Assembly (NCBI RefSeq): GCF_030347965.1
Contig: NZ_JAQIBD010000002.1
Location: 310,001-374,000 of the forward strand
Origin: Sulfurovum zhangzhouensis
GTDB lineage: Bacteria > Campylobacterota > Campylobacteria > Campylobacterales > Sulfurovaceae
Direction of reading: 5' to 3'
Length of the DNA stretch: 64,000 bases
Shown one piece after another: positions 44,367 through 52,734 of the stretch. The position numbers were made by a program, and so were the translations under genes. Each line of letters begins with the position of its first letter. Position 1 is the first letter of the stretch. The notes under the pieces were generated by a model. It did no database searches. It saw only the letters and a program-made list of their open reading frames with translations, and had not been told where the DNA came from.

Positions 44367-45539
44367 ATGAAGAATGAACTGTACCATAGAAATACACAAC
44401 AACTGTTTCTAAGACTCAGCAAACTGTTTTTTATTATCTCACTGATTATTATTACAGTGGATACCTTTGAGAGCTATAAACACCATTTTCATACCATGGT
44501 ATGGATAGAAACTAGTGCTCTATATGCTCAGATTGTCGGTTTTATGTTCTATTATTTGCGCCTTATCACTCTCAGAACATTTGCATCCATCCTTATCATC
44601 TCAGTATCACTTTTGATTGTGTTGGCACTTTTCATCATCGGCGAAAATCCTGAGTTTTCACTTTTTGCACTCGCCATACTGCCGACTTTTATCTTCTTTT
44701 TTTTAGGTATAAAAAACGGGAAGAGATTTACGTTCTTTATGATATTTATGTTGTTTTTAGCTGTCTTAAATAGCGAACTAAATATCTTAGAACCTATTAT
44801 CTTTCCTTCTTCACTCTATGTAGAAATATTGATAGGATATACAGGTATCTCATTTCTGCATTATCGGTTTGAGGTGTATAGACAAAACTTTCAGACCGAA
44901 CTGCTCACTTTCAGTAAATCACAAAAAATACTCCTCAAAGAGCTGAACCATAGAGTCAAAAACAACCTCCAAATGATTATGGGATTACTGCTTATGCAGT
45001 CTAACAGAATCAAAAATGATCAATGTAAAAAAGTTTTATCTTCGCAGGTAAACCGTTTGAAAGTTATCGGATTGGTACATGAACAACTCTCTTATAGCAG
45101 TGAGTCTACCAAAGTAGATATAGAAAAATACCTCAAAAGTATCATCACAAGTCTGCAAATGCTTACAAAACATAAAATCATTTTAAATATAGAAAAGCAG
45201 CTTACTCTGGACACTTCTACTGCAACCTATCTAGGGTTATTTGTCAATGAAGCGGTATCAAATGCGATAGAACATGCTTATTTACCTGATATGGCAGAGG
45301 AGATCATAGTATCATATGTAATGGAGAATCATACCTGTAGGCTGACAATAGAAGATAGAGGACAAGGTTTTACCAGTACAAATACGCGTAACTCCTTAGG
45401 TTTATCCCTGATGGAAACTATCAGTGATTTTCTCGATGATAGTTTTATGATACTGGATTTTGAAAACGGAACCAAAATAACCTTGGAATTCAGTATCAAA
45501 AATGACTCTCAAAAATTCCTAAACAGTGATCTGCTTTAA
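44367..45539 (+). CDS. orphan membrane sensor histidine kinase (HisKA_2 type)
   Basis: A 390-residue kinase. The first 170 residues have six hydrophobic segments with no obvious extracellular domain. H195 is the phospho-acceptor (LLKELNHRVKNNLQMI), the signature of the HisKA_2/HWE-like group, followed by the ATPase N box (NEAVSNAIEHAY) and G boxes (EDRGQGF, NSLGLSLME). No response regulator is adjacent. No Shine-Dalgarno site is seen and TATAAA is about 10 bases before the ATG, so the mRNA may have a very short leader. Likely a stress or redox sensor; the input is unknown. Confidence 0.88.
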   Translation: MKNELYHRNTQQLFLRLSKLFFIISLIIITVDTFESYKHHFHTMVWIETSALYAQIVGFMFYYLRLITLRTFASILIISVSLLIVLALFIIGENPEFSLFALAILPTFIFFFLGIKNGKRFTFFMIFMLFLAVLNSELNILEPIIFPSSLYVEILIGYTGISFLHYRFEVYRQNFQTELLTFSKSQKILLKELNHRVKNNLQMIMGLLLMQSNRIKNDQCKKVLSSQVNRLKVIGLVHEQLSYSSESTKVDIEKYLKSIITSLQMLTKHKIILNIEKQLTLDTSTATYLGLFVNEAVSNAIEHAYLPDMAEEIIVSYVMENHTCRLTIEDRGQGFTSTNTRNSLGLSLMETISDFLDDSFMILDFENGTKITLEFSIKNDSQKFLNSDLL

Positions 45540-45547
45540 CCATAAAT

Positions 45548-45817
45548 CTAGTCAATGGTTTTTCCTATATCTTCCTTACTAAATCTCTGATGAGTTCCGT
45601 CACAGTATGGCGGATTGCCGGTATGTTTACACATACACATCCATTTTTGTGTCGTGGCTTTTGCAGTAAACTTCAAGGGTTTTAGAGAAGTACCTTTATG
45701 GCTTCCATCACAAAACGGCTGTATTTTTGCCAGTCCACAGGTACAGAAAAAATAGCTTTTCCCCTCTTCCAGAGAAGCTATGACAGGATTATTATCTGCA
45801 ATTATCGGCTTATCCAT
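45548..45817 (-). CDS. CDGSH iron-sulfur protein, two domains
   Basis: An 89-residue protein with two CDGSH-type 2Fe-2S sites. The first is CTCGLAKIQPFCDGSH and the second CMCKHTGNPPYCDGTH, each with three Cys and one His. There is no signal peptide. Such proteins move electrons or Fe-S clusters and sense redox state. AAGGAG precedes the ATG. Confidence 0.88.
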   Translation of the reverse strand: MDKPIIADNNPVIASLEEGKSYFFCTCGLAKIQPFCDGSHKGTSLKPLKFTAKATTQKWMCMCKHTGNPPYCDGTHQRFSKEDIGKTID

Positions 45818-45873
45818 ATCTACTCCTTATAAGGATGTTTTGTACTATTGTAACATGATTTAGAAGAATCCGG

Positions 45874-46272
45874 TTAGAACTTTGGATTGAGAAAATACGT
45901 ACAAACATCATCCTGACCTAGGTCACAGGATTTCTTGAGCAGTCTTCTTCCCTCATCTTTATCAACAGCAATTCCAGCATGTTCATCTCCGTAATAAAGG
46001 GTCATTCCTGCAGTAAAACATCCATTGCTGTCATTGAGTTCACATGCCATTTTTGCATAATAAAGTGCTTTGTGTTTATCTTCTTTTAGACCAGCGAGAT
46101 AAGAGCGTTTACTGGAGATAAAATAGTAATAAAGCTTTGCACACTCCGCACCATTTTTCTGCTCTTCACATTTTTTCAATGTCAGGTCAAATGCTGTCTG
46201 TGTCATCTGACCACCATACAAAAACATGCTGATAGAAGATAAGATTACTAATAAATGTATCATTTTTTGCAT
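45874..46272 (-). CDS. secreted Sel1-repeat (Hcp-like) protein
   Basis: A 132-residue exported protein: signal peptide to about residue 23, then Cys-paired Sel1-like repeats (CEEQKNGAECAKLYYYF, then ACELNDSNGCFTAGMTLYYG, then SCDLGQDDVCTYF). Two cysteines per repeat are a mark of the Helicobacter cysteine-rich protein group. They mediate protein-protein contacts in the periplasm; the specific role is unknown. I start at MQKMIHLL (46272). Confidence 0.82.
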   Translation of the reverse strand: MQKMIHLLVILSSISMFLYGGQMTQTAFDLTLKKCEEQKNGAECAKLYYYFISSKRSYLAGLKEDKHKALYYAKMACELNDSNGCFTAGMTLYYGDEHAGIAVDKDEGRRLLKKSCDLGQDDVCTYFLNPKF

Positions 46273-46372
46273 GGCAGATTGTAGCATAATCTATCCGCTT
46301 TTCCAGTTACACACTGCTACACATTTGTTATGTTATTATCAGAAAGTAAGATCATATAAGAAAGGTATAGGT

Positions 46373-47071
46373 ATGAATCGGCAGCTTTTCATCACTTGCA
46401 TCTTATTGAAGAACGTATGGTGTTGGGCTGGAAATGAAGGGCTGGAGTATAGCGGTGGCATAACAAAGCATCATTTCACCCAGAAAGATACGCAGCGGAT
46501 ATTGATCAAAAGAAACATACCTGTACAGTGTGACAAACAAGAATTTTTAACCAATGAGATGGTGTGGACAGGAAATTATGCAAATGAAAAAGTACCTCAA
46601 ATATGCAAGTCTACTTTTGTGCATACGACAGGTCACTTACAGCCGATAAAACTTCACAAAGATCTGGAAACCTATGGTGAGCTTGAAACCTTGGAGTTTA
46701 TCAAACAGATGCAGACACGCAATGATATGCTCCTGATTGATAGCCGTAAAGAAAAGTGGTATGACTATATGACAATACCCGGGGCAATCAATATGCCGTT
46801 TCACTATTTCAAGTACCGGGATACCCATGAGTTTGATTTTGAGCATGGATTGAAAGACATGGGAGTGAAAATCCTGGATGACGAAGGGCATTATGATTTT
46901 ACAGAAGCCAAAATGATCCTTGTGTTTTGTAATGGACCTTGGTGCAGTCAGTCACCCAAAATGATCCATGCCCTTCTTAAGGTGGGATATCCTCCAAAAA
47001 AAATAAAATGGTACCGTGGTGGAATGCAGTCCTGGCTTGGTGCGGGACTCACCTCGACAAAAAGGAGATAA
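46373..47071 (+). CDS. exported rhodanese-domain protein, first of a tandem pair
   Basis: A 232-residue protein. An N-terminal hydrophobic stretch (QLFITCILLKNVWCWA) may be a signal peptide. Residues about 45-115 are a region shared with the next gene, with two conserved cysteines (VQCDK and VPQICKST). Residues about 120-230 are a rhodanese domain whose loop cysteine lies in FCNGPWCSQSPKM. It should carry sulfane sulfur in the periplasm. I start at the ATG at 46373, after AAAGG; an upstream frame from 46226 has no ribosome site. Likely co-transcribed with the next gene, 22 bp downstream. Confidence 0.85.
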   Translation: MNRQLFITCILLKNVWCWAGNEGLEYSGGITKHHFTQKDTQRILIKRNIPVQCDKQEFLTNEMVWTGNYANEKVPQICKSTFVHTTGHLQPIKLHKDLETYGELETLEFIKQMQTRNDMLLIDSRKEKWYDYMTIPGAINMPFHYFKYRDTHEFDFEHGLKDMGVKILDDEGHYDFTEAKMILVFCNGPWCSQSPKMIHALLKVGYPPKKIKWYRGGMQSWLGAGLTSTKRR

Positions 47072-47093
47072 AAGACTCACAAAGGAGCCAATG

Positions 47094-47789
47094 ATGAAAA
47101 AACTGTTATGTTTGATCATCATCTCAGTTGCGCTCTGCAATTGTGATGCTGATGATTTAATTTTAGACGGTGTAAAGACAAAGTATACTGATGAAAATGG
47201 TAAAGAGGCTACGATCATTGTAAAACGTCAGTTAGATACCTCATGCCAAAAACTTCCAATCACGAACGAAACATTTTGGGAAAACGGATATGCGAATGAT
47301 AATGTTCCTAATGCTTGTAAATCCACTTTTATAACCAGTGCAGGAAAAACGCTCTTTCCAATGATGCTCCATCCTAAAATAGAAACAGTTGCAGAACCAG
47401 AAGTGCTTGACTTCATCCAGTTTATGCAAAAAGATCCTACCATGCTTTTGATAGATACCCGTGGTGAAGAGTGGTATAACTATCGTACCATCCCAGGTGC
47501 TATCAATATCCACTATCTGTATATCATGGAAGCTGAAAACTTTCCTGCAGAATATAAAGAAGCACTTGCTATCTTGGGTATAAAAAGTGTAAATCACAGA
47601 CTGGATTTTTCAGAGGCAAAAGACCTACTGCTCTTTTGCAACGGTGCCTGGTGCAGTCAGTCTCCAAAGATGATCAGAGCCTTGTTAAAGATGGGATATC
47701 CACCCGAAAAGATGAAATGGTATAGAGGAGGATTGGAGGATTGGCTAGGATTCAACATGACAACCACAAAAACCAAAAACAGTTTATGA
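47094..47789 (+). CDS. exported rhodanese-domain protein, second of a tandem pair
   Basis: A 231-residue paralogue of the previous gene product. The signal sequence is KKLLCLIIISVALC, then the shared region with TSCQKLPITNE and VPNACKST, then the rhodanese domain with FCNGAWCSQSPKM and KMGYPPEKMKWYRGG. I start at the ATG at 47094, with AAAGGAG at best spacing; a second ATG at 47091 is too close to it. The gene overlaps proB (convergent) by 6 bp. The pair probably divides a periplasmic sulfur-transfer task. Confidence 0.85.
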   Translation: MKKLLCLIIISVALCNCDADDLILDGVKTKYTDENGKEATIIVKRQLDTSCQKLPITNETFWENGYANDNVPNACKSTFITSAGKTLFPMMLHPKIETVAEPEVLDFIQFMQKDPTMLLIDTRGEEWYNYRTIPGAINIHYLYIMEAENFPAEYKEALAILGIKSVNHRLDFSEAKDLLLFCNGAWCSQSPKMIRALLKMGYPPEKMKWYRGGLEDWLGFNMTTTKTKNSL

Positions 47790-48557
47790 TTTTGGCTTGA
47801 AAAGTGTACCTTTATTGTGGATACCTTCTAATAGATATTCTTGTGCTGTTGTAAGATCAAAACCGCTGCATAGGAACATTTTACGCCCTTTAGAGATCAA
47901 AAAGTCAGCAGCTACCAGTTTCGTAACGATCCCGCCCGTAGCAAACTCATCATTCGGAGAGTGACTCGCTTGAAGTTCCTTCTGGGTAAGTCTATTCACC
48001 TCTTTTAAGATTTTTGCATCAGGATTGTCACTAGGATTACTGTCATAGTAACCATCAATATCACTGAGTATCACCAGCAAATCTGAATTGGTATGATGAG
48101 TTACACGAGCTGCAAGCTGATCATTATCCCCAAAAAGCTGATCTGGTGTACTGGAGATATCATTTTCATTGACTATCGGAAGAATACCGTTCACAAGAGA
48201 CGTATTGATAATCTGTCTAAATATCTCCGTACGTTTTCTTGAATCGAAATCATCCTCAGTAAGCAATATCTGCGCAGTATCCACATCATAGATATCAAAC
48301 TTTTTCTTATAAGAGCTCATCAATATCGGTTGTCCGACTGCAGCAAGGACTTTTTTACTTATTTGTTTTCTTTTATCAAGCTTCAATGCAGTATAGCCGG
48401 ATGAAACTGCACCGGAACTGACAAGTACCACTTCATACTTTTTACGCAGTTGTACAATTAATGATACAAGGTTTAGCATACGTTCTTTTGCAATCTCACC
48501 TTGTTCTGTGAGCACAGAGCTTCCTACTTTTAATACAATTCGTTTCATTGATTTCAT
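47784..48557 (-). CDS. proB: glutamate 5-kinase, short form
   Basis: A 257-residue glutamate 5-kinase, the first step of proline synthesis. KVGSSVLT at the start, SSGAVSSG, NENDISS, and ATGGIVTKL (substrate loop) are the amino-acid-kinase motifs. It has no C-terminal PUA domain, as in many Campylobacterota. I start at MKSMKRIVLK (48557), seven bases after AAAAGG. No proA is adjacent. Confidence 0.93.
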   Translation of the reverse strand: MKSMKRIVLKVGSSVLTEQGEIAKERMLNLVSLIVQLRKKYEVVLVSSGAVSSGYTALKLDKRKQISKKVLAAVGQPILMSSYKKKFDIYDVDTAQILLTEDDFDSRKRTEIFRQIINTSLVNGILPIVNENDISSTPDQLFGDNDQLAARVTHHTNSDLLVILSDIDGYYDSNPSDNPDAKILKEVNRLTQKELQASHSPNDEFATGGIVTKLVAADFLISKGRKMFLCSGFDLTTAQEYLLEGIHNKGTLFKPKS

Positions 48558-48672
48558 AATGACCTTTTGAGTCTTGGAGTAGGTCGATGATAACAAAATA
48601 ACTTTAAGGCATGATTAGACGGTAAAAGAAGAGGGGTAATACAGGAAGATTTATCTCTTCCTGGAAAATAGA

Positions 48673-49413
48673 TTATTCTACAATCATTCTTGCATTAAGT
48701 GGTTGGATAGGTCTGTTATTCGCATGGTGCATTGTATGTTTAAAATATTCAACTTGTGCTTTAGATACGGTTATTGGCATTTTAAGTACCATCCATCTTA
48801 CACCTTCTGTACAAGGTGGTGTTGTCAATGAACCATTAAATCTATAGTAGTGTAGATCAGTCGGAAGTAGTGTTTTAGCAATATCTGCAAGCTTCAATTC
48901 ACTCTTATCTCCACTCTTCTCAGGCATTTTTACCCATACTTTTGCAAGTTCCTTATTCTCTTCACCTTCTTCGAACATTAAAGCAAGTACAGCGATGTTA
49001 CCCTCTTTATCCAAGTGAACAAAGTGTGCTTCAAGAGGATATTCTTTTCCATGTACGTGATTCTCACTTGGAGTATGGAAGTGGAACTGCTTGAGTTCAA
49101 ACTCTATCCCATCGATTGTCAATGTACTCCCTGTAGCAAAGTTAAGTTGTATTGTATGTCCATTGTTCACTACATCCGTTGACTCAGCTCTATAATTGAT
49201 ACTCAATGGTTCAAGATGTGCTTCCATTGAACTTATCACATTAATCGGTGATTGATTCTTTCCTTGACTACACTCTTTATACTTTTCTGATAAGTGTCCC
49301 CAATCCGCAGGACCTTCATGACCTGTATATCCCCAATGTGTACCATCTGCCATTGCAGTAGCACTCAATGAAAGTATTGCAACAATGCTCATTGCGATAT
49401 TTTTTATTTTCAT
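48673..49413 (-). CDS. periplasmic alpha-carbonic anhydrase
   Basis: A 246-residue alpha-type carbonic anhydrase. A signal peptide runs to about residue 22 (LSATAMA). Zn ligands are H111, H113 (QFHFHTPSE) and H130 (EAHFVH). TTPPCTEGVRW carries the second Cys of the usual disulfide, with C48 as the likely partner. It converts CO2 and bicarbonate outside the cytoplasm, aiding carbon supply or pH control. AAGGG precedes the ATG. The 157 bp between it and the next small gene is AT-rich and I see no feature in it. Confidence 0.95.
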   Translation of the reverse strand: MKIKNIAMSIVAILSLSATAMADGTHWGYTGHEGPADWGHLSEKYKECSQGKNQSPINVISSMEAHLEPLSINYRAESTDVVNNGHTIQLNFATGSTLTIDGIEFELKQFHFHTPSENHVHGKEYPLEAHFVHLDKEGNIAVLALMFEEGEENKELAKVWVKMPEKSGDKSELKLADIAKTLLPTDLHYYRFNGSLTTPPCTEGVRWMVLKMPITVSKAQVEYFKHTMHHANNRPIQPLNARMIVE

Positions 49414-49570
49414 ACTTTTCCCTTAAAAAAATTAAGTTTCAATTTTAAAATATTATTATGGGGAAAAAGTTAAAAATATTTGTAGAAGTTCTAATATTTG
49501 GATTATTTTTCAAAAATTTTTATAAGTTAATTAAAAGCGATAAATTCAACTGATTTTAAAAATTAAAAAA

Positions 49571-49726
49571 TTAGATTAAAAACATAACAGCAATCAGCAT
49601 TCCCATAGGAATCATTGCCAGAAGATAAATCTTCTTTTGTGTTTTCAATGCTTTGAGACTTCCCCAAAAGAAAAGAGTGATAGACACAAAAAAGATTAAT
49701 AGAAGTAATCCATTACTGATTTGCAT
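49571..49726 (-). CDS. small two-helix membrane protein
   Basis: A 51-residue frame from ATG (49724-49726) to TAA (49571-49573), with helices at about 7-23 (LLLLIFFVSITLFFWG) and 34-51 (YLLAMIPMGMLIAVMFLI) around a basic loop. GGAAATGGAAG lies just before the ATG. It overlaps the end of the gene upstream by 14 bp, which favours translational coupling. Unrecognised. Confidence 0.5.
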   Translation of the reverse strand: MQISNGLLLLIFFVSITLFFWGSLKALKTQKKIYLLAMIPMGMLIAVMFLI

Positions 49727-49931
49727 CTTCCATTTCCTTTTTTGAGACCTCTTCTACCATCTTGATACTGTCAATGGCATTGACCAATATTTGTTTTGTA
49801 GACTTGAGCGGCTTCATACGCAGATTGGTCTGTTTTTTGTCCAAAGATTGATCGGAGATCACCTCCATTACCTCTTTTTCTAGCTCGGCAATGATCTCAT
49901 TGATCTTGGATTCGATAAAAAAAACGTCCAC
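49713..49931 (-). CDS. small hypothetical coiled-coil protein
   Basis: A 72-residue, acidic, fully helical protein (MDVFFIESKINEIIAELEK onward) with no membrane segment or known domain. It is followed with overlap by a tiny membrane protein, so the two may work together. Confidence 0.6.
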   Translation of the reverse strand: MDVFFIESKINEIIAELEKEVMEVISDQSLDKKQTNLRMKPLKSTKQILVNAIDSIKMVEEVSKKEMEDANQ

Positions 49932-49945
49932 TTAAATTCCTTTTT

Positions 49946-50050
49946 AGTGCACTATGCACTTTTCAATAAATAAATTGTCACGGTGAACGACCTTGAAAGC
50001 GAAGCGATTTGAGAGCCGTGACGCTTTTGGTTACTTTTCTAAAAAGTAAC
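49946..50050. repeat. cluster of palindromes resembling a dispersed intergenic repeat
   Basis: Three inverted repeats lie in this 178-bp intergenic stretch: AGTGCA-CTA-TGCACT (49946-49960); GTCACGG (49977-49983) with CCGTGAC (50016-50022); GTTACTTTT-CTA-AAAAGTAAC (50030-50050). The central GC-rich block is unlike its AT-rich surroundings. The TTTTGGTTACTTTT...AAGTAAC string is of a kind found in many copies in some proteobacterial genomes. Confidence 0.5.
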
Positions 50051-50109
50051 ATACAACACTAGTTGTGACTTCAGACTTGATATCAAAGAAATCAATGTAA
50101 AAAATAACT

Positions 50110-50643
50110 TTATTTTGCTTTTGGCCTAAAGACTTTGATCACCTCTTCATTCGCTTCCATATACGCACCGCCGATAAGATCGATACAGTAAGGAACTGCC
50201 GGGAATACCGCATCCAGACACTCTCTGATCGACTTTGGTTTACCAGGAAGGTTGATGATAAGTGATCCGTCACAGATACCTGCAGTCTGTCGTGAAAGTA
50301 TCGCTGTAGGTACATACTGCAGACTCACTGCTCTCATCTGCTCTCCAAATCCCGGTAGAAGCTTCTGACAAACATTTTCTGTCGCTTCAGTTGTCACATC
50401 CCTTGGAGCAGGTCCTGTACCACCTGTGGTCACGATGAGATCACAGTTTTGATCTCGTGCCAGCTCGATCAGCGTATTTTCGATCAGGTTTTGGTCATCA
50501 GGGATACATCTATACTCATATTCACACTCATTAAGTAGGTACTCTTTCATCGTATCCATGATCGCAACACCGGAGATATCTTCATAGATCCCCTGACTTG
50601 CTCTATCACTTGTAGTAACTACACCTATTTTGATCTTATCCAT
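50110..50643 (-). CDS. mogA: molybdopterin adenylyltransferase
   Basis: A 177-residue MogA-type protein: VVTTSDRASQGIYEDISG at the start, TTGGTGPAPRDVTTEAT in the middle and NLPGKPKSIRECLDA near the end. It adenylates molybdopterin before Mo insertion. TATAAT (50673-50678) lies 30 bp before the start and AGGTGA precedes the ATG. No other molybdenum gene is near. Confidence 0.94.
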   Translation of the reverse strand: MDKIKIGVVTTSDRASQGIYEDISGVAIMDTMKEYLLNECEYEYRCIPDDQNLIENTLIELARDQNCDLIVTTGGTGPAPRDVTTEATENVCQKLLPGFGEQMRAVSLQYVPTAILSRQTAGICDGSLIINLPGKPKSIRECLDAVFPAVPYCIDLIGGAYMEANEEVIKVFRPKAK

Positions 50644-50740
50644 TTATATCACCTAAATAATTAATTTGAGGCATTATAGCGTAGAACTCTTTATTGATTT
50701 TTATTTTCCAGATTTAGTACAATAAAGAAAAAGGGACTGT

Positions 50741-51373
50741 ATGTTCAAAGATCGAAAAGATGCCGGTAAAACACTAGTAGATAAACTACAACATTATAAA
50801 GATACCGATGCCTTGATCTTGGCAATCCCAAGAGGTGGTGTAGAACTTGGGTATGAAGTGGCTAAATCCCTGCACTGTGAACTCTCTATGCTTATCTGCC
50901 GAAAACTCCCCTATCCCCATAACCCTGAGAGCGGTTTTGGAGCAATTGCCGAGGATGGTTCGGTCTTTATCTATGAGGCTGCTACCGGAAATCTGAGTGA
51001 TGAAGAGATCGAACATATCAAACAAGCCCAGCAACAAGAGATAAAAAGACGCATAGCGGTTTTAAGAGGAGGAAAACCTTTGCCCTCCCTCAAAGACCGT
51101 ACCGTGATCCTGATCGATGACGGTATCGCTATGGGATCGACGATGCGTGCAGCCGTACAGATGTGCCGCAATATCGGCACAGCCAAGATCGTCATCGCCG
51201 TACCTGTAGCAGGAGCGAGAAGCATCAGTGAATTCTCCAAGATAGTCGATGAACTGATCGTACTGGAATCGCCAATAAACTTTCGTGCAGTTGCTCAAGT
51301 CTATGAGAACTGGTATGATGTGAGCGATGAAGAGGTGTTGGCACTGATGCGTCAGTTTGAAAAAAAGGAATGA
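50741..51373 (+). CDS. phosphoribosyltransferase family protein
   Basis: A 210-residue type I phosphoribosyltransferase. LILAIPRGGVELGYEVA at the N-terminus and VILIDDGIAMGSTMRAAV, the PRPP-binding loop, are present. Members of this COG1926-type group have unproven substrates. AGGGA precedes the ATG. The next gene begins 18 bp after its stop. Confidence 0.85.
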   Translation: MFKDRKDAGKTLVDKLQHYKDTDALILAIPRGGVELGYEVAKSLHCELSMLICRKLPYPHNPESGFGAIAEDGSVFIYEAATGNLSDEEIEHIKQAQQQEIKRRIAVLRGGKPLPSLKDRTVILIDDGIAMGSTMRAAVQMCRNIGTAKIVIAVPVAGARSISEFSKIVDELIVLESPINFRAVAQVYENWYDVSDEEVLALMRQFEKKE

Positions 51374-51390
51374 GAGTTGAAAGAAAAAAT

Positions 51391-51894
51391 ATGAGTATAA
51401 AAAAAATTTTAAAATTATTATTAACAGTAATGGGTGCTTATTTTACTATGCTATTTATAGGACTAGCTCTTGTTTCAGGTATAGGATTAAGATGGTCGTC
51501 AACAGTCATAGAAATAAAAAATATTGATCAAAAAGAGTATCAAAGAATTCAAAAAGAAATAAAAAATTATGTTGAACAAAAGCTTTCTTGGAATTGTGAG
51601 GAACTAAAAGGATATGACACAAAACTTTCTTGCAAAAATAAAGATAACAATGGAAATATTTTCGTTAAAGATAAACCTGCAGACACCATTAAAGAAGAAT
51701 TAGTTAACGTTGTTGTTGGATATAGTGAGTCTGAACAGTCATACTATGATGATTCATTGTATTTTACTAAACAACACGAGGCACTTCAAAAGCATATAAT
51801 GCTAATTGCGTCTGGTTACATAAAGCGATACGGCAATGTTCAAGTTCTCTTTAATTCACCTAATAAAGAAAAAAAACTAGAAATATCAAACTAA
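51391..51894 (+). CDS. hypothetical membrane-anchored protein
   Basis: A 167-residue protein with one N-terminal membrane helix (LLLTVMGAYFTMLFIGLALVSGIGL). The soluble part should be outside the cytoplasm and is rich in Lys, Asn and Glu, with two Cys (WNCEELKG, LSCKNKD) that could pair. Markedly more AT-rich than its neighbours, so possibly acquired. The frame extends to an ATG at 51370 that overlaps the previous stop, but its AAGGA is too close; 51391 is my choice. Confidence 0.6.
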   Translation: MSIKKILKLLLTVMGAYFTMLFIGLALVSGIGLRWSSTVIEIKNIDQKEYQRIQKEIKNYVEQKLSWNCEELKGYDTKLSCKNKDNNGNIFVKDKPADTIKEELVNVVVGYSESEQSYYDDSLYFTKQHEALQKHIMLIASGYIKRYGNVQVLFNSPNKEKKLEISN

Positions 51895-51918
51895 ACCTAT
51901 CTTATCTCATATAATACT

Positions 51919-52734
51919 TTATCCTACTCTATGTAGGATCTTATCAAGTAACGAAGTACTAAGCACTCTCTTTAGATTCCCAAGCAGATAGGTTGCTTTG
52001 GTGATATAGTAGCGTGGTTTTGGCTTCTTGGCTGCGATGATCTCATATACAATTGAAGCCACGGCATCCGCTTCTAGTTTGAATGGTACTTTTTTCCCTT
52101 GCTCATTGATATTGGCTTCATACTTTTCTTTAAAACGTGAATGATCTATATCTATATTCTCCCCTAGTTTTTGCATTGCATTTTGGCGGAAGTTACTGCT
52201 AATAGGACCTGTGTTGAGTAGTGAGACATGGATATCCGTATCCATCAGTTCCAGCCTAAGAGTATCAGTGAGTCCTTCAATCGCATATTTGCTTGCATTG
52301 TATGCACCTCTTCCAAAAAGTGAGATTAGCCCAAGTACTGATGAGTGCTGGATGATCTTCCCATATCCCTGCTCTCTCATGACTTTTAGTACCTGAATGG
52401 TACATTCATGCAGACCAAATACGTTGGTCTCAAACTGTTCTCTGAGCAGTTCTGTACGAAGGTCTTCTACCGCACCCGGCTGACCAAAACCAGCGTTGTT
52501 GAACCATACATCGATCTTCCCTTCAAGTTCCACAACCTTGCTTATCACAGCAGAGATCTGCTCAGGCTTTGTCACATCAAGTACCATCGCATGCTCAAAT
52601 CCTAGGGTTTTGAGATGTTCTACAGCTTTCTCATCTCTTGCAGTTGGATAGACAGAAATGTATCTCTCTTTAAGATAAAGTGCCGTCTCAAGACCTATGC
52701 CCGTACTACAACCTGTGATAACGATATTGGTCAT
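51919..52734 (-). CDS. short-chain dehydrogenase/reductase
   Basis: A 271-residue classical SDR. GCSTGIG (residues 8-14) is the NAD(P)-binding turn, NNAGFG follows, and YNASK carries the catalytic Tyr and Lys. It lacks an obvious signal or membrane segment; substrate unknown. It overlaps magIII by 4 bp, so the two are co-transcribed. Confidence 0.9.
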   Translation of the reverse strand: MTNIVITGCSTGIGLETALYLKERYISVYPTARDEKAVEHLKTLGFEHAMVLDVTKPEQISAVISKVVELEGKIDVWFNNAGFGQPGAVEDLRTELLREQFETNVFGLHECTIQVLKVMREQGYGKIIQHSSVLGLISLFGRGAYNASKYAIEGLTDTLRLELMDTDIHVSLLNTGPISSNFRQNAMQKLGENIDIDHSRFKEKYEANINEQGKKVPFKLEADAVASIVYEIIAAKKPKPRYYITKATYLLGNLKRVLSTSLLDKILHRVG

